Positions 18,944 to 29,055 are shown, numbered from the stretch's first letter. The stretch: DNA of 45,000 nucleotides from Prorocentrum cordatum (GCA_963575745.1 CAUYUJ010014620.1:99465-144464); one strand, 5' to 3'. Translations and numbers: made by a program. The notes: generated by a model not told the origin, from the sequence alone.

Positions 18944-19075
18944 TTACAGATTTGCAGCGCGCCCATTGGACTGATTACCAGATTACAGATTGGATGACAG
19001 ATTGGCAGTATTACAGATTGGGTTACAGATTGCATTACAGATTGGATTACAGATAGGCAATATCACAAATTTGCA
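18944..19075 (+). repeat. GATTACAGATTG tandem repeat
   Basis: About ten degenerate copies of a 10-12-bp unit GATTACAGATTG. A/T-rich against the local background. Confidence 0.8.
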
Positions 19076-19710
19076 GCAGGCGATCGAGGGCCTGCGTACC
19101 TACTTTATGGACTCAATACTTGGAGTGACCTGCGCGAATATATGACTATGCACGCATGACTTTGTCATGGACTGCGATGGCGTGCCATTCTCGAGGGGGG
19201 GGCCGTGGCGCCCATACGGGTGGGCACGATCCCTCAAAGGCGACGGAGCGTGCCCCCCCTCGAGTATGCTTATGCGTATTCTTATTGGCTTTATCTTTCA
19301 ACTCTGGCATTTGTTTTCTATGCGTATCTATCTTCCCGGGTAAAGGCAGCAAAGCGCCCAGGCACCACTGTAATTGTTTTGTTATCTCTGGGTATCTCTT
19401 GGCAGTTGGGCAGCAAGACTGACTGGAGTACCTCGGGCTCGCGCACCACCAATGCAAGCAGGTCAGGCAGTATCACAGCGATCAGCACGTGGGAGCCGAG
19501 TACCACATGCCAGCGCAGCGTTGAGACAAGCACCACCATGGCGATCAGCACGACTGTGCCGAGCACCTCAGGTGGGGGTGCTACCGAGTCAAATACGGCC
19601 ACGTGTTTCTTGCTACACTATATCGAACACCACAGGCATGGGCACGGTCACGGTGGATACTACAGTGCACTTCGCGGCGAAGAGCGGCCTCGGCGACAAG
19701 CACTACGGCG
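19076..19710. other. No recognised gene; CAGCAC-rich degenerate repeats
   Basis: GCGATCAGCACG occurs at 19479 and 19541 within a degenerate ~62-bp duplication. Similar CAGCACGACTGG text recurs near 20640. Frames here give Ser/Thr-rich or His/Gln-rich text without a recognisable domain. Confidence 0.45.
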
Positions 19711-19852
19711 TCAGGACTCAAGTCCTGAGGAAGCCCCGAATGCGTGGGAAGACCTCAGGCAGCGTCGCCAAGTTTTGCATGGGTTAGGACGCAAGTCCTG
19801 GGGAAGCCCCGAATGCGAGGGAACACCCCAGGCACAAGTCGCTACGTTTTGC
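19692..19852 (+). repeat. Two-copy ~73-bp tandem repeat with hairpin-forming units
   Basis: AGGACTCAAGTCCTGAGGA (19713) recurs as AGGACGCAAGTCCTGGGGA (19786). Both continue with AGCCCCGAATGCG and end AGTTTTGC/CGTTTTGC. Each unit can form a hairpin, TCAGGACT-CA-AGTCCTGA in copy 1 and AGGAC/GTCCT in copy 2. Copy 1 is further enclosed by GGCGAC (19692-19697) and GTCGCC (19764-19769). Confidence 0.7.
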
Positions 19853-20750
19853 TGTAGGTATCTTGGCGGTGACTGGCCGTATACAGCTCGGAGGTCACCA
19901 GCTGGCTGGAAGTGGGCGACTCGCACGACCTCGCTGCACTACTGAATGACATCGACCACATCCCCAGTACGGCCCTTCACACTTCTTGACAAGTCAACGC
20001 TGCCCTGGTGAGGCATGGATCAAACTTCGAGACGGGCTCGAAGGGTGGGGGGGGGGGAAGGAAGAGTACTACCCGCGCCCACCAGGGGGGATGGTGAGGG
20101 GCAGGGGGGGGTAGGACGGCCACTACCCGCGCCCCCGCGGTCCGCCCTAGCTCGCCACCCCCACCATCTCCATGGCGGAGGAGGAGCTACCCGAGCGCCC
20201 GAGGGCGAAGCATAGGACAGCCGAGACATCCCACTCCGACAAATATATGCACCAGGCCTGGGGTTCGCCCCCACCGAGGGCACCGTGACCCCTAGCCATA
20301 GCGGGACGAGGTGGGACAGCCACGACCCCCACTTGAAGTCGGCGCATGGAGGCCATGGGCGCCCACGACCATCAACACAACACCAGCAACAAGCCGACCT
20401 CCCAACGACCCTAACCAGCACGCTCGACAAGCTACACTCAGCCAACAAACAAACGATCTCCACACCATAACCATCCCCGACATAAGCGCCTACCTGCACG
20501 CCAGCGTCGGGTGCTACATGATTGAGGACAACTGATATACCACGTTGGGTCGAGTACCACAGGCTTGACAGCACAGTGTCACGCTCTACTACGACGACCA
20601 GCATGATTGGGCAACGCAGAGGCAATAAGTATCACCTCGACCAGCACGACTGGGACGAGTGCCACACGTTCGTACTACAGAGTCAAGCAGTACCACAGGT
20701 TCGAGAACATCAGAGTCTACCAGAAGAGAAGGGGCAGCCTGCCCCTCGGC
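19853..20750. other. Unassigned stretch, no recognisable gene
   Basis: Contains G-runs at 20046-20120 flanking the repeated phrase CTACCCGCGCCC (20073 and 20132), and short CAGCACGAC-type text at 20594-20660. I see no supported gene. Confidence 0.45.
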
Positions 20751-20752
20751 GT

Positions 20753-20788
20753 GGGATACACAGCGCAGGGCGCCGAAGGGTGTATCCC
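20753..20788 (+). repeat. Hairpin element with conserved 18-nt loop, copy 1
   Basis: Perfect 9-bp stem GGGATACAC/GTGTATCCC around an 18-nt loop AGCGCAGGGCGCCGAAGG. The loop is shared with the copy at 20955-21000, but the stem is not. Confidence 0.85.
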
Positions 20789-20908
20789 CGTCGCCCTCGC
20801 GTGGCATGCGAGGGGCCGAGGCCAGCCGGCCACAGTCGGCATGAGGAGGAAAGAGCAGCCGCCAGTGCTGGCCTGCTGGAGCCCACGAGCGGCTCGGCGA
20901 GCCTCCAC

Positions 20909-20926
20909 AGCGCGCGGCGCCGAAGG
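20909..20926 (+). repeat. Hairpin-loop sequence without intact stem, copy 2
   Basis: AGCGCGCGGCGCCGAAGG, the same 18-nt loop consensus. The flanks do not pair well. A shorter 16-nt relative, AGCACGGCGCCGAAGG, lies at 26191-26206. Confidence 0.6.
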
Positions 20927-20954
20927 GTCAGCCAGCCCCGCGAAGCCGCCCCCA

Positions 20955-21000
20955 CGGCGGCTGGGCTCAGCGCTCTGCGCCGAAGGGAGCCCAGCCGCCG
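20955..21000 (+). repeat. Hairpin element with conserved 18-nt loop, copy 3
   Basis: Perfect 14-bp stem CGGCGGCTGGGCTC/GAGCCCAGCCGCCG with loop AGCGCTCTGCGCCGAAGG. The loop differs from copy 1 in only three middle bases. Confidence 0.88.
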
Positions 21001-21391
21001 CCGTGCGGCCGCCGGCCCACGAAGAGGCCGACGGCCTGGCTGAGCGCCGTGCCGCGCTGCCTGACGCCCGCGGGCGTGGGCGCGCGCGGCGCCCGCCCAT
21101 GGGCCCTGTCGGGCCCCCCTTTTTTAGAAACCCGGCCCCCTCTTCCCTCCTCTGAGGTTTTAACTGGTCCCTGGTCCTCTCTGCTCTCCTCGGGGTCGGG
21201 TTCCCGGGGCCGCTGTTCGAGTGCCCGCACGGCCCTTGTGGGCCGCTGCGGCGCGCTCCGCGCCCGCGGGGCGCGCGACAAGACGCTGTGTAGCGAGAAA
21301 CGTCAGAAACGTCAGGGCCCTCTGAGCCGCCCCGCCGCCTCCTCAGGAGGCCACCCCCCTCGCGCCACTCTCTTCGGGAGCGGCCAAGAGG

Positions 21392-21560
21392 GGGGTGTCC
21401 AAAAGGGGGGGTGAAAATCATGACCGGCGGCATGTGCGCGGCCCAGCGGGGGGCCAGGAACGTAATGAAATAAGAAGAGGCGCCATGAAATCTGGGAAAT
21501 ACCATTGCCCCCACCATGATATCCATACCCCCCTAGACATCACCCCCCTCTTTGCCGCCC
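21392..21560 (+). repeat. Family D repeat, copy with GAAGAGGCGCCATG core
   Basis: Holds AAGAAGAGGCGCCATGAAAT (21473-21492) and CCCCCCTAGACATCACCCCC (about 21530-21549). Both blocks recur near 28076 and/or 28440 and 28690. The ends AAAGGGGGGGTGA and TCACCCCCCTCTTT are nearly inverted, which suggests a short TIR element. Confidence 0.55.
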
Positions 21561-21613
21561 CCGATCTCTGGATCAGAGGAAGAACAACAAACAACACACA
21601 AACAGAAACTGTC

Positions 21614-21712
21614 GACGCTCCGCGCGGATGTCTTGAGTCTGCGCTGGGTGCCCCCCCGGGGCGGCGCCTCGAGCGCCGCCCCTGGCGCGTCAAGAAATCC
21701 GCGCGGAGCGTC
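21614..21712. repeat. 99-bp compound hairpin
   Basis: Outer stem GACGCTCCGCGCGGAT (21614-21629) with ATCCGCGCGGAGCGTC (21697-21712), a perfect 16 bp. A second stem is TCTTGA/TCAAGA. The inner hairpin is GGGGCGGCGC/GCGCCGCCCC (21658-21682). It ends 10 bp before element C2. Confidence 0.9.
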
Positions 21713-21722
21713 GGAAATTTAT

Positions 21723-21918
21723 TCGGGTCGGGCGAAAGGGGGGGATAGCAAAGAGGGGGGGTGAGAATCAGCTCACGCAGCTGATTCTCCCGGCGCCTCC
21801 CGCCGCCGGAGGCGGCCACGTACCGAGGAATGGGCCCCTTCGGTGAGGCCGAAACCAGCTGCATGCAGCAAATTTCGTAACCCCCCCTTTCCCAATCCCC
21901 CCCTTTCGTCCGGCCCGA
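21723..21918 (+). mobile_element. Family C short TIR element, copy C2
   Basis: 196-bp copy with ends TCGGGTCGGGCGAAAGG and CCTTTCGTCCGGCCCGA. Flanks TTTAT (21718-21722) and TTGAT (21919-21923) match at four of five bases. The perfect hairpin GAGAATCAGCT/AGCTGATTCTC lies at its left. Confidence 0.88.
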
Positions 21919-22512
21919 TTGATGGCGCCGCCAAGCCGCCAAGTCCTTCCCCCCTCGTGGGGCAGCACGCGCCCCTGAATCGCTCGGCAGTGGGGGCCGC
22001 AGCCTGGCCAGCAGGGTCCACAGCTCGCGGGGCTGCCCGACTGCCGGCCGGATCCCCGGCGACCCAGGGGCCAGGCAGGAGGAGGGGGAGGAGCCTGAGG
22101 AGAGGGAGGAGGATGCAGCCATCGTTTTTTTTTGTTTTGTTTCCCCCCCCCGCTCGCTTGCCAGGGCACGCCAGATCAGGAACGGGGGTACTTGTCTGGC
22201 CACGGCGAGCCTCGGCCATGAAGCGGCCCGAAAACCAAAGGCTCTCCTGATCTGCCAACGTGGTCCTCATTCCAGCGTCTTGGCTGTAAAGGAAGAGAGG
22301 TAATTATACATGCCTCTGGGCCCGGGATAGGCCTGGCCAGGATCGGTGAATGCGCAAACTTGTCGTCGCCCTATGGGAGGAGGTGAGGAGGAGAAGAGGT
22401 GGTACAAGGTAAAAGGCGCAGGGCGCCAGTGGGCGGTGTCCAACAGGAGCGGGAGAAGGGTAGGTGGAGGAAGAGGGGAAGGTACACAAGGGGAGGAGTG
22501 AGCGTAGCACGG
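21919..22512. other. Unassigned stretch, no recognisable gene
   Basis: GC-rich, with a poly-T run at 22125-22133. Purine-rich toward the right. No supported gene. Confidence 0.45.
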
Positions 22513-22613
22513 GAGGAGGAGGAGGAGGAGGAGGAGGAGGAGGAGGAGGAGGAGGAGGAGGAGGAGGAGGAGGAGGAGGAGGAGGAGGAGGAGGAGGAGG
22601 AGGAGGAGGAGGG
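22513..22613. repeat. (GGA)n microsatellite
   Basis: Pure GGA tract of about 33 units. Confidence 0.97.
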
Positions 22614-22649
22614 GGGGGTCCCAGGCATTTGGCGTCTCGATCTTTCGAG

Positions 22650-22785
22650 GCACGGGCTCCCGACCTCTCGACCACTCCCCCGGAACCAATCCCTCATCCC
22701 GAGCCGTCTTTTGACAGCCCGGAGGGTCGGCAGAAGGGCCGCGACAGGCCGGAAACGATGAACATCCTCCGTCTCGAATTTTCCG
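22650..22785 (+). repeat. Family D tail, copy at 22.7 kb
   Basis: CGACCTCTCGACCACTCCCC, AACCAATCCCTCATCC and TTTGACAGCCCGGAGG are shared, with substitutions, by 28515-28620 (GTCTCGACCCATTCCCC, ACCAATTTCTCATCC, GTTTGACGGCCCCGAGG). Non-coding repeat. Confidence 0.6.
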
Positions 22786-22828
22786 AGATGCTGCATGCCT
22801 GAACCTTATCATCAAGTCGCGACCGACG

Positions 22829-23030
22829 AGATCGGTCGCTACCGATTTTGCTTCAAATTCCAGGACCGGTCGCGACCGACGTGCTTCAAAACCGTTCGCA
22901 ACCGATGGGTCGCGACCGACCTGTCGGGATCGGTCGCGGGAGGCTGTAACCGACTTTGGAAGGTCGCGATCCGTCGCGATCGACTTGGAATTCCGATCGG
23001 TCGCCAAAGATCGCGACCGAAACGAAAACA
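22829..23030. repeat. Cluster of GGTCGCGACC palindromes
   Basis: Many copies of CGGTCGCGACCG or half-sites within 200 bp, for example ACCGGTCGCGACCGA (near 22863) and GGGTCGCGACCGACC (near 22908). Spacing is irregular, so this is a site cluster and not a clean tandem array. Confidence 0.75.
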
Positions 23031-23728
23031 GTATCCAAGGACCTGGGGGTGATGTCTATACCTGCCAAGCCAACCCAACCCAACCCGAAGACCCAAACTT
23101 CGGATGGGAGGCACGGGGTCCACATGTGCTTTTCCACTGTTCCCCGACGGGGGGGGCCAAAAAACGCACGGAAGAGGCCAGTCCACCAGAGCCCCTCCAC
23201 AAGAAACCCGGCCCTGGGACCCCAGGCCGTCCATTGCCTTTTTGTTTGGGAACGTCGCGCTTCCCCTGGCAGATCCATCGGAACCCAAGGAAACCAAGGC
23301 ACCCTGTAGGCAAGCAGAGTGTTTCTTGGCATGGGTCTCCACTCACTCTATCCGAACTAGCAGTGGGGGCCATAACATCCAGGGAGATAATCACAGACCC
23401 AGCCGTGATGTACGTACACTGCCCACTGATGGACATTCCCTTCTTATTTCGACACCCCCGACATTCTCCCCTCCCCAAGATCTCTTTCCGTGACGCTGTC
23501 GATCTGGAATCGGCGCGCGCCGAACCGCGTCTGGAGCCCCGACCGGATAGGCCGGGTGGTTGTACAGGCACCGTAAAAGCCCGCTGACGGGGTCGTCGCC
23601 TCGGGCTCGTCGGGGGGGCCGCGGGGCCGGGGAGGGACGACGACGAGGACGGGCGCCGAGATACTGCGGTCAGGGGAGGCAAGGAGGAAGGAGGACGAGG
23701 AGGGTGGAGGAGGGAGGGGCGAGGGGGG
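23031..23728. other. Unassigned stretch, no recognisable gene
   Basis: Moderately GC-rich and complex sequence with long random-looking frames on both strands. No domain or motif recognised. Confidence 0.45.
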
Positions 23729-23850
23729 AGGGGGAGGAGGAGGAGGAGGAGGAGGAGGAGGAGGAGGAGGAGGAGGAGGAGGAGGAGGAGGAGGAGGACG
23801 AGGAGGAGGAGGAGAAGGAGGAGGAGGAGGAGGAGGAGGAGGAGAGGAGG
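23729..23850. repeat. (GGA)n microsatellite, imperfect
   Basis: GGA tract with single GGACGA and GAAGGA interruptions. A shorter GGA tract lies at 24544-24575. Confidence 0.95.
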
Positions 23851-24180
23851 ATGGAGGCGGACCAGTGTAAACCCAAGAGTCATCAACGATGTTGGAATAA
23901 ACACTCGCTCCAAGCTCCCTCTTCCTAGGCCCCTGCAACGGTTCATTCCCACTGAGGGAACTTCCTCGTTGGAAGACAACGGTTTGAAGACCCTAGAGCA
24001 TGCCACAACGTTGTTCTCGGGATTATAACGCCACGGGTCAACCTGACGGTTGCGTATTGACGATCCTGAACCGTGCCAGAAAGCCATTCCTGGGACTACA
24101 ACACAGCAAATCAACGAAAATCTTGCACCATCATAATCCTGAATCCCTCTAAGACACGTTCTTGTACGCTGATCGTGGGA

Positions 24181-24430
24181 GCCCGTGAAAATCTTGCAAA
24201 TGTTAAAAACAAATTTGCGCGGCGCTAAGGCGAGAGCCCTATTTTGTAAAATAACCACCCTCAATCCGTGAAACTCTTGCAAATCTGTAATGCGTATGTA
24301 CGCGGCGCTAAAACGAGAGCCACTAAACGGGTGGCCCTCAATCCGTGTAACTCTTGCAACATTTGAAAACGAACGTGCGCGGCGCTAAGGCGAGAGCTAC
24401 ATTTTGAAAACGACACGCCCTCAATGTGTC
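24181..24430 (+). repeat. ~80-bp satellite, three copies, + orientation
   Basis: CGCGGCGCTAA recurs at 24218, 24301 and 24378 (spacing 83 and 77). Each copy continues with GGCGAGAGCC or a variant, then CCTCAATCCGTGAAACTCTTG. The same unit appears inverted at 40990-41340. Confidence 0.82.
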
Positions 24431-24575
24431 GTAGAAGCTTCAGGGCCAGAAATGGTGAGGAAGCCTCAGGCGAAACACCCGGCCCGCCCTAAAAACTGGC
24501 CTCGGGGTGCGACAGGGAGAAATTATTTATAAGGAGAAAGAGATGGAGGAGGAGGAGGAGGAGGAGGAGGAGGAG

Positions 24576-25900
24576 GCTGACGCTACGAGCCTGCGCTCAG
24601 CGGCATGCTAAGACGAAACCAGGGCGAAGATAACATCGGGTGATGATGAATCGAGAATCTCTGGGATCCGGCGGCTCTGGCGAATGTCTCGGGCGCCGCA
24701 GCCTTTCCAAAGCGTTCCGGGGAACGCGCCGAGAGAGCGATCCCGCCACGCTCCGGAACGGACTCGCATCCCCGCCCTGGCCCCGTCCGACGTGCCCCAG
24801 AAGGAGGCAGCAGGGGGGGGCAGCCAGCAGGAGGCAGGAGGCAGGGGTGCGAAAGGGGGGGGGCAGCGAGCGCTGGGCGCAGGCTCGCAAGCGGCGCCGC
24901 CCCGCGGGCCGGACTGGCGGGTGGACAGCGGCGGAGGGGCGGGAGGCCGACGCCGCCCCGCGTGCGCGCGCCGCGGGCCGCGCCCTGCCGGCGTTGGGCC
25001 TCGGACCTGGCGGCTGCAGCCGGGCACGGTGGCGCGTGCTCCCGCTGCGGGTCTCCACGGTTTTGTTTTCGTGCTCCCGCATGCGCTGTTTTTTTTTGTT
25101 TTTGTTTTCAGCGTCTGTCGGGACGAGCCATGGGCTTCGCCCCAGCATGCGAGTTGCCTCGTGATAGGGCGGGGCTGGTGCATGCGCTGTGCGCTTGCAG
25201 TGCCGAGGTGCGGTGTGGCGACGGCACAGAGCAGGACGTGCGCGAAGTGAAGGCCACCAGGCGCCAAGATCCCCCCTGTGCTCGTCCACCGTCGAGGAAA
25301 GTGGGGCCAAAGCGTAGAGTACCATGGCAGGCTGCCGCATCCAGTCTGGACGCGGCAAAGTACACTCAACATGCCCACCATCCTGCCCCCCCCCCTCTTG
25401 CGCTTCCAAACGAGACATGGATTGCTGAGATAGGCATACGGCGTGAATGAGCAGGCCCTGGCCGTACAGCTGCCTTGGGATATACGGCGTTCAAACCCTG
25501 GCAGGGACTGGTTGATAGCAAAGTCTTCGGGCCCACCCGCCTGCCCCCCTCCCGACACAAAAGCAAGGATTCATATATATATATATATATATATGGCAAG
25601 TTCCTGAAACCCTGAACCGAAACCTTGCCACCTCTTGAAGGCGCATCTCATAATTCTGCCAACTTCCGCCAGCCTTCCGCCAGCTTCCGCTGGCGGAGGC
25701 GGCCTCCTTTCACTTCGAGGAGGAGGAGGAGGAGGAGGAGGCCGAGGAAGAGATGGCAGCTCCTCCGATCCTCGCAGGCGAGAGGCCCTCTCTGGAGCCC
25801 CTCGTGTGGCTGGAGCCCGGTCCACGAGACTGTCTGCCGCGTGGGCTTCACACGTGTCGAGCTACACCAATGTTGACTGAGCAGCTGGCGCGATTCGGTA
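24576..25900. other. No supported gene; simple repeats
   Basis: Includes a G-run cluster (24810-24870), poly-T stretches (25090-25110), a (TA)n tract at 25573-25594, a CTTCCGCCAG triple repeat (25665-25690) and a GGA tract at 25719-25741. Long minus-strand frames look like GC-rich noise. Confidence 0.5.
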
Positions 25901-26077
25901 CAGTCGGGGCGTTGACCTAAGGAACCCTAAATAAGGAACGAGGCCCCTTTTTTTCCAGAAATTAACCTTTGATTTCCTGTCAAGAACATAAGGAAAGCCC
26001 GAGGCAAGCTGCGAAACACTTACGGAACGCGGAGCCCCTCCCCAACGAAAAGGGTTCCTTCTTCAGGGCCCCGACTG
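25901..26077 (-). mobile_element. Family B short TIR element, copy B1
   Basis: 177-bp element with ends CAGTCGGGGC and GCCCCGACTG (perfect 10-bp inverted). The interior, GACCTAAGGAACCCTAAATA through GGAGCCCCTCCCCAACG, matches the reverse complement of B2 (44169-44344) along its whole length. No convincing target duplication. Non-coding. Confidence 0.8.
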
Positions 26078-26279
26078 GAAGAGCCGGGGGACATATCAAA
26101 GCAGCATACTCAAGCAACAGAATCACCAACGCTCGAAGGCCCAGGCGGACCTCCTGGGCTCGCGCTGGCCCCCCCATCCGTGGCTCGCGGAGCACGGCGC
26201 CGAAGGAGCCGCCTGGGGGGGGGGCAGCGCAGGTTCAAGAACTCCACAGGTAACTCCGAAAACTTCTGTTTGAGTGATC

Positions 26280-26500
26280 CTTCTCTCTTGAGGGGGAACG
26301 TTCAGGGGGACCGGCCCAAGGGGGGGAGCACCGACCTGGAATCGGCGATGCGTCGCCGATGGAGAGGCGAGTGGCCTCAGATAGCCAACCCGCGCGATCC
26401 TGAGCGTGGTGGGCTGCCGGGCCCACATCGGCGTTGAGTAAGCGATTGGGGGTCCATGCATCCCCCCCTGAGCCTACCCCTGTTGGTCTTCGGGCCATGA
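26280..26500 (+). repeat. Family H repeat, copy H1
   Basis: Shares GGGAACGTTCAGGG, ATCGGCGATGCGTCGCCGAT, GGGCCCACATCGGCG and CCTGAGCCTACCCCTGTTGG, with changes, with 26955-27140. Rich in the GATCGGCGATC-type palindrome. Non-coding. Confidence 0.65.
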
Positions 26501-26835
26501 CTCGGGCCTCCAGCAGCCGTTCGGGACGATTTGGACACCCCTGGAAAGCCCTCGGCGAGGCGCAGCCGCTGGAAGGCACCCCGAGGCTGGAGAGCCGCCG
26601 AAACATGACGAACACGTCCGAAAATAGCAGAAACCTCGATTCCGAACAAATCGCCGCACCCTGAGCCCGAGTATCCCCCATTACGTCGTTCTTTCTTCCT
26701 CGGTGGATCCCCCATCACTGACGCCGCCCTGGCAGGCGGACATCGCCGCAGCCCCCCACACGGAGGACGGGCGCGCCCTCAGTCTCCGCGCCCACCTCGA
26801 TCGCGTTGCATGCCAGCCCGATCTCCTGAGCGGCT

Positions 26836-26907
26836 CCTCCTCCTCGTCCTCCTCCTCCTCCTCCCCCTCCTCCTCCTCCTCCTCCTCCTCCTCCTCCTCC
26901 TCCTCCT
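26836..26907. repeat. (TCC)n microsatellite
   Basis: TCC tract with a CGT and a CCC interruption, between the two H copies. Confidence 0.95.
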
Positions 26908-26939
26908 GCACCTTCCCCTCCTCCTCCCCTTCCGCTGAA

Positions 26940-27145
26940 GGGGAGCGTGAGGGGGGGACCGTCTCAGGAAGGGAACGTCAGGGCTGGGATCGACGATGCA
27001 TCGCCGATAGATCGGCGATGGGCCCCCGACGGCAAGTATGCACGGTCCTGGTCGGGGTGAGCTGTCGGGCCCAGATCGGCGATCGATGGGCGATTGGGAG
27101 TCGCTGTATCCCCGCTTGAGCCTATCCCACCTTGCCGTTGCCCCT
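26940..27145 (+). repeat. Family H repeat, copy H2
   Basis: Direct repeat of H1 about 660 bp away: GGGAACGTCAGGGCTGGGAT, CGATGCATCGCCGAT, GGGCCCAGATCGGCGATCG, TTGAGCCTATCCCACCTTG. Confidence 0.65.
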
Positions 27146-27684
27146 GGGTGCAGGGACAGCAAAACACTATGAGCATGTGAATTTTCAGAGTTCCGCGCGT
27201 ATTTCTTGGATCGGCCCCTGGACCCCCAGGCGTTGCCTCCAACGTGGGTTCCGCAAGGGCCTCCGACAGTCTTGTGCTTACGCAGGCTGAAATGAGTCGA
27301 TGGCGGCATGCGGCATGCTTTAAGCGACGCGCGTGAAGGGAAACTCAACGACCGACTGGAGGGATGACCACCCCGATCCCGACATGGCGGGACTGTGGCT
27401 GGCGAAATGTATTCAGGGCCCAGCTCGGGGATGTACGAGTAGGGGCCGCTGGAGGGGCGCGTGCGGATAAATAACCCCCTCTGACTGTGTCTCCGGGTTC
27501 CGCTCGCTTCGTCATGGCAGTCTCTTTTCTCAAGGAACTCGGGTATTCGGGGCGGGTAATCGCCCGTCAGTGACTGTTAGATGAACACCCAGCCCCTGGT
27601 TCTGCCATCAGGTCTGTCGGCCATTTCGGCGTGGACTCATGTGCGAACCGCCTCTCTCGAGAATCCAATGCGTTCTCGGTGTCT
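27146..27684. other. Unassigned stretch, no recognisable gene
   Basis: Complex sequence without recognisable frames, repeats or sites. Confidence 0.4.
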
Positions 27685-27975
27685 CCTCGTCCTCCTCCTC
27701 CACCTCTTACTCCTCCTCCTCCTCCTCCTCCTCCTCCTCCTCCTCCACCTCCTCCTCCTCCTCCTCTTCCTCCTCTTTCTCATCAGTCTCCTCAGTCTCC
27801 TCAGTCTCCTCCTCCTCCTCCTCCTCCTCTCCTCCTCCTCCTCCTCCTCCTCCTCGTCCTCCTCCTCGTCCTCCTCCTCCTCGTCGTCCTCCTCGTCCTC
27901 CTCCTCTTTCTCCTCCTCCTCCTCCTCGCTCCCTCCTCCTCCTCGTCCTCCTCCTCCTCCTTCTTCTCCTTCCCC
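27685..27975. repeat. Imperfect (TCC)n tract
   Basis: TCC with CTCAGT, CGT and CTT interruptions. A second long C/T tract covers 28106-28375. Pyrimidines are almost wholly on the + strand. Confidence 0.93.
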
Positions 27976-28019
27976 TCCCATGGGCGTTTCAGAGGGGGGC
28001 TCGCAGGTCTCATGGCCCG

Positions 28020-28110
28020 AGGCACGTGCGCGGCCACTGGGGAGGGGTGGCGGGGGGCAAGGGACGCATTGAAACAAGAAGAGGCGCCATGGCATCTGGG
28101 GATCCTCCTC
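28020..28110 (+). repeat. Family D core, copy at 28.0 kb
   Basis: CACGTGCGCGGCC, then ATTGAAACAAGAAGAGGCGC and CATGGCATCTGGGG, closely matching 21430-21495. Confidence 0.65.
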
Positions 28111-28375
28111 CTCCTCCTCCCCTCCTCCTCCTCCTCGCTCCTCTCCTCCTTCTCCTCTCCTCCTCCTCCTCCTCCTCCTCCTCCACCTCCCCCTCCTCCT
28201 CTCCCCCTCTCCCCCCCTCCTCTCCTCCCCCTCCTTCCTCATCCTCCTCCTCCTCTCTCCTCTTCCTCCTCTCCTCCTGCTCCTTCCCTTCCCCCCCCCC
28301 TCCTGCTCCCTCATCCGCCTCCTCCACCCTTCCTCTTCCCCTCCCACTCCTCCTCCTCCGCCGCCTCCTACCTCC
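28106..28375. repeat. Degenerate C/T (TCC-like) tract
   Basis: About 270 bp almost free of purines on the + strand. Long open frames here are artefacts. Confidence 0.92.
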
Positions 28376-28384
28376 CCACGCTTG

Positions 28385-28715
28385 TTTTCATTTTCTTCGT
28401 CTTCAGGGTCGGCGGCACTGGCCGTAAGGCCCTCGCAATAAGAAGAGGCGCCATGACATCTCGGGACCCATATTCTCGACTTCATGTTTTTCTCGTAACG
28501 TCGCCCCCCCAAGGTCTCGACCCATTCCCCAGGACCAATTTCTCATCCTGAATCCGTGTTTGACGGCCCCGAGGCCCGGTGAGGGCCCCCAGAGGCCGAA
28601 CATAGCGAACAACCTCCCGCCGTGATCTGCTCACAACGCGATGGGGGTCTGGGGAGGCATCTTGGCCTTGGCCCTGGTCGTGACATCCCACCCCCCCTAG
28701 TCATCACCCCGCCCT
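28385..28715 (+). repeat. Family D repeat, fuller copy
   Basis: Combines the core AATAAGAAGAGGCGCCATGA (28436-28455), the tail blocks listed at 22650, and the CATCCCACCCCCCCTAGTCA block (28683-28702) also seen near 21530. This copy suggests the true order of the parts. Confidence 0.6.
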
Positions 28716-28831
28716 TGGCCGCGCACGCAGGGCCCCGACGCGCCCCGCATCTCGCTCCGAGAAAGCCCCTCGGCCCCCCCCGAGACCCGCGAAAACCCTG
28801 CACGAAGCTCCAAGAGGCCCCCCTTCTAGGC

Positions 28832-28993
28832 TTCAGTCGGGCGTGTCCCCCTACAGAGGGATTCTCGACGACAAAGAAAAATACATCAAAACTACTCCAA
28901 AAAGGTCAAACAAATAATCAAACAATAGTCCCCCGACTATGTTTTATAACTATTTTGGGATATTCCTCTTGTAGAAGGACAGGCCCGACTTAA
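28832..28993 (+). mobile_element. Family A short TIR element, copy A3
   Basis: 162 bp with ends TTCAGTCGGGC and GCCCGACTTAA and a perfect 8-bp duplication TTCTAGGC (28824-28831 and 28994-29001). It is inserted in a short CAAGAGGCCCC-type array that continues at 29005-29055. Confidence 0.93.
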
Positions 28994-29055
28994 TTCTAGG
29001 CCCCCATGAAGCGCCCAAGAGGGCACCAGAAAGCCTCCAAAAGGCGCCCAAGAGG

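Noticed and set aside
24597-25558. Minus-strand frames of 273 and 316 codons
   Set aside because: Two overlapping frames in GC-rich sequence with no recognisable motif, and simple repeats inside.
27631-28551. Long Pro/Ser/Leu-rich frames on + and Glu/Arg-rich frames on minus
   Set aside because: Produced by TCC-like tracts, which leave all six frames open.
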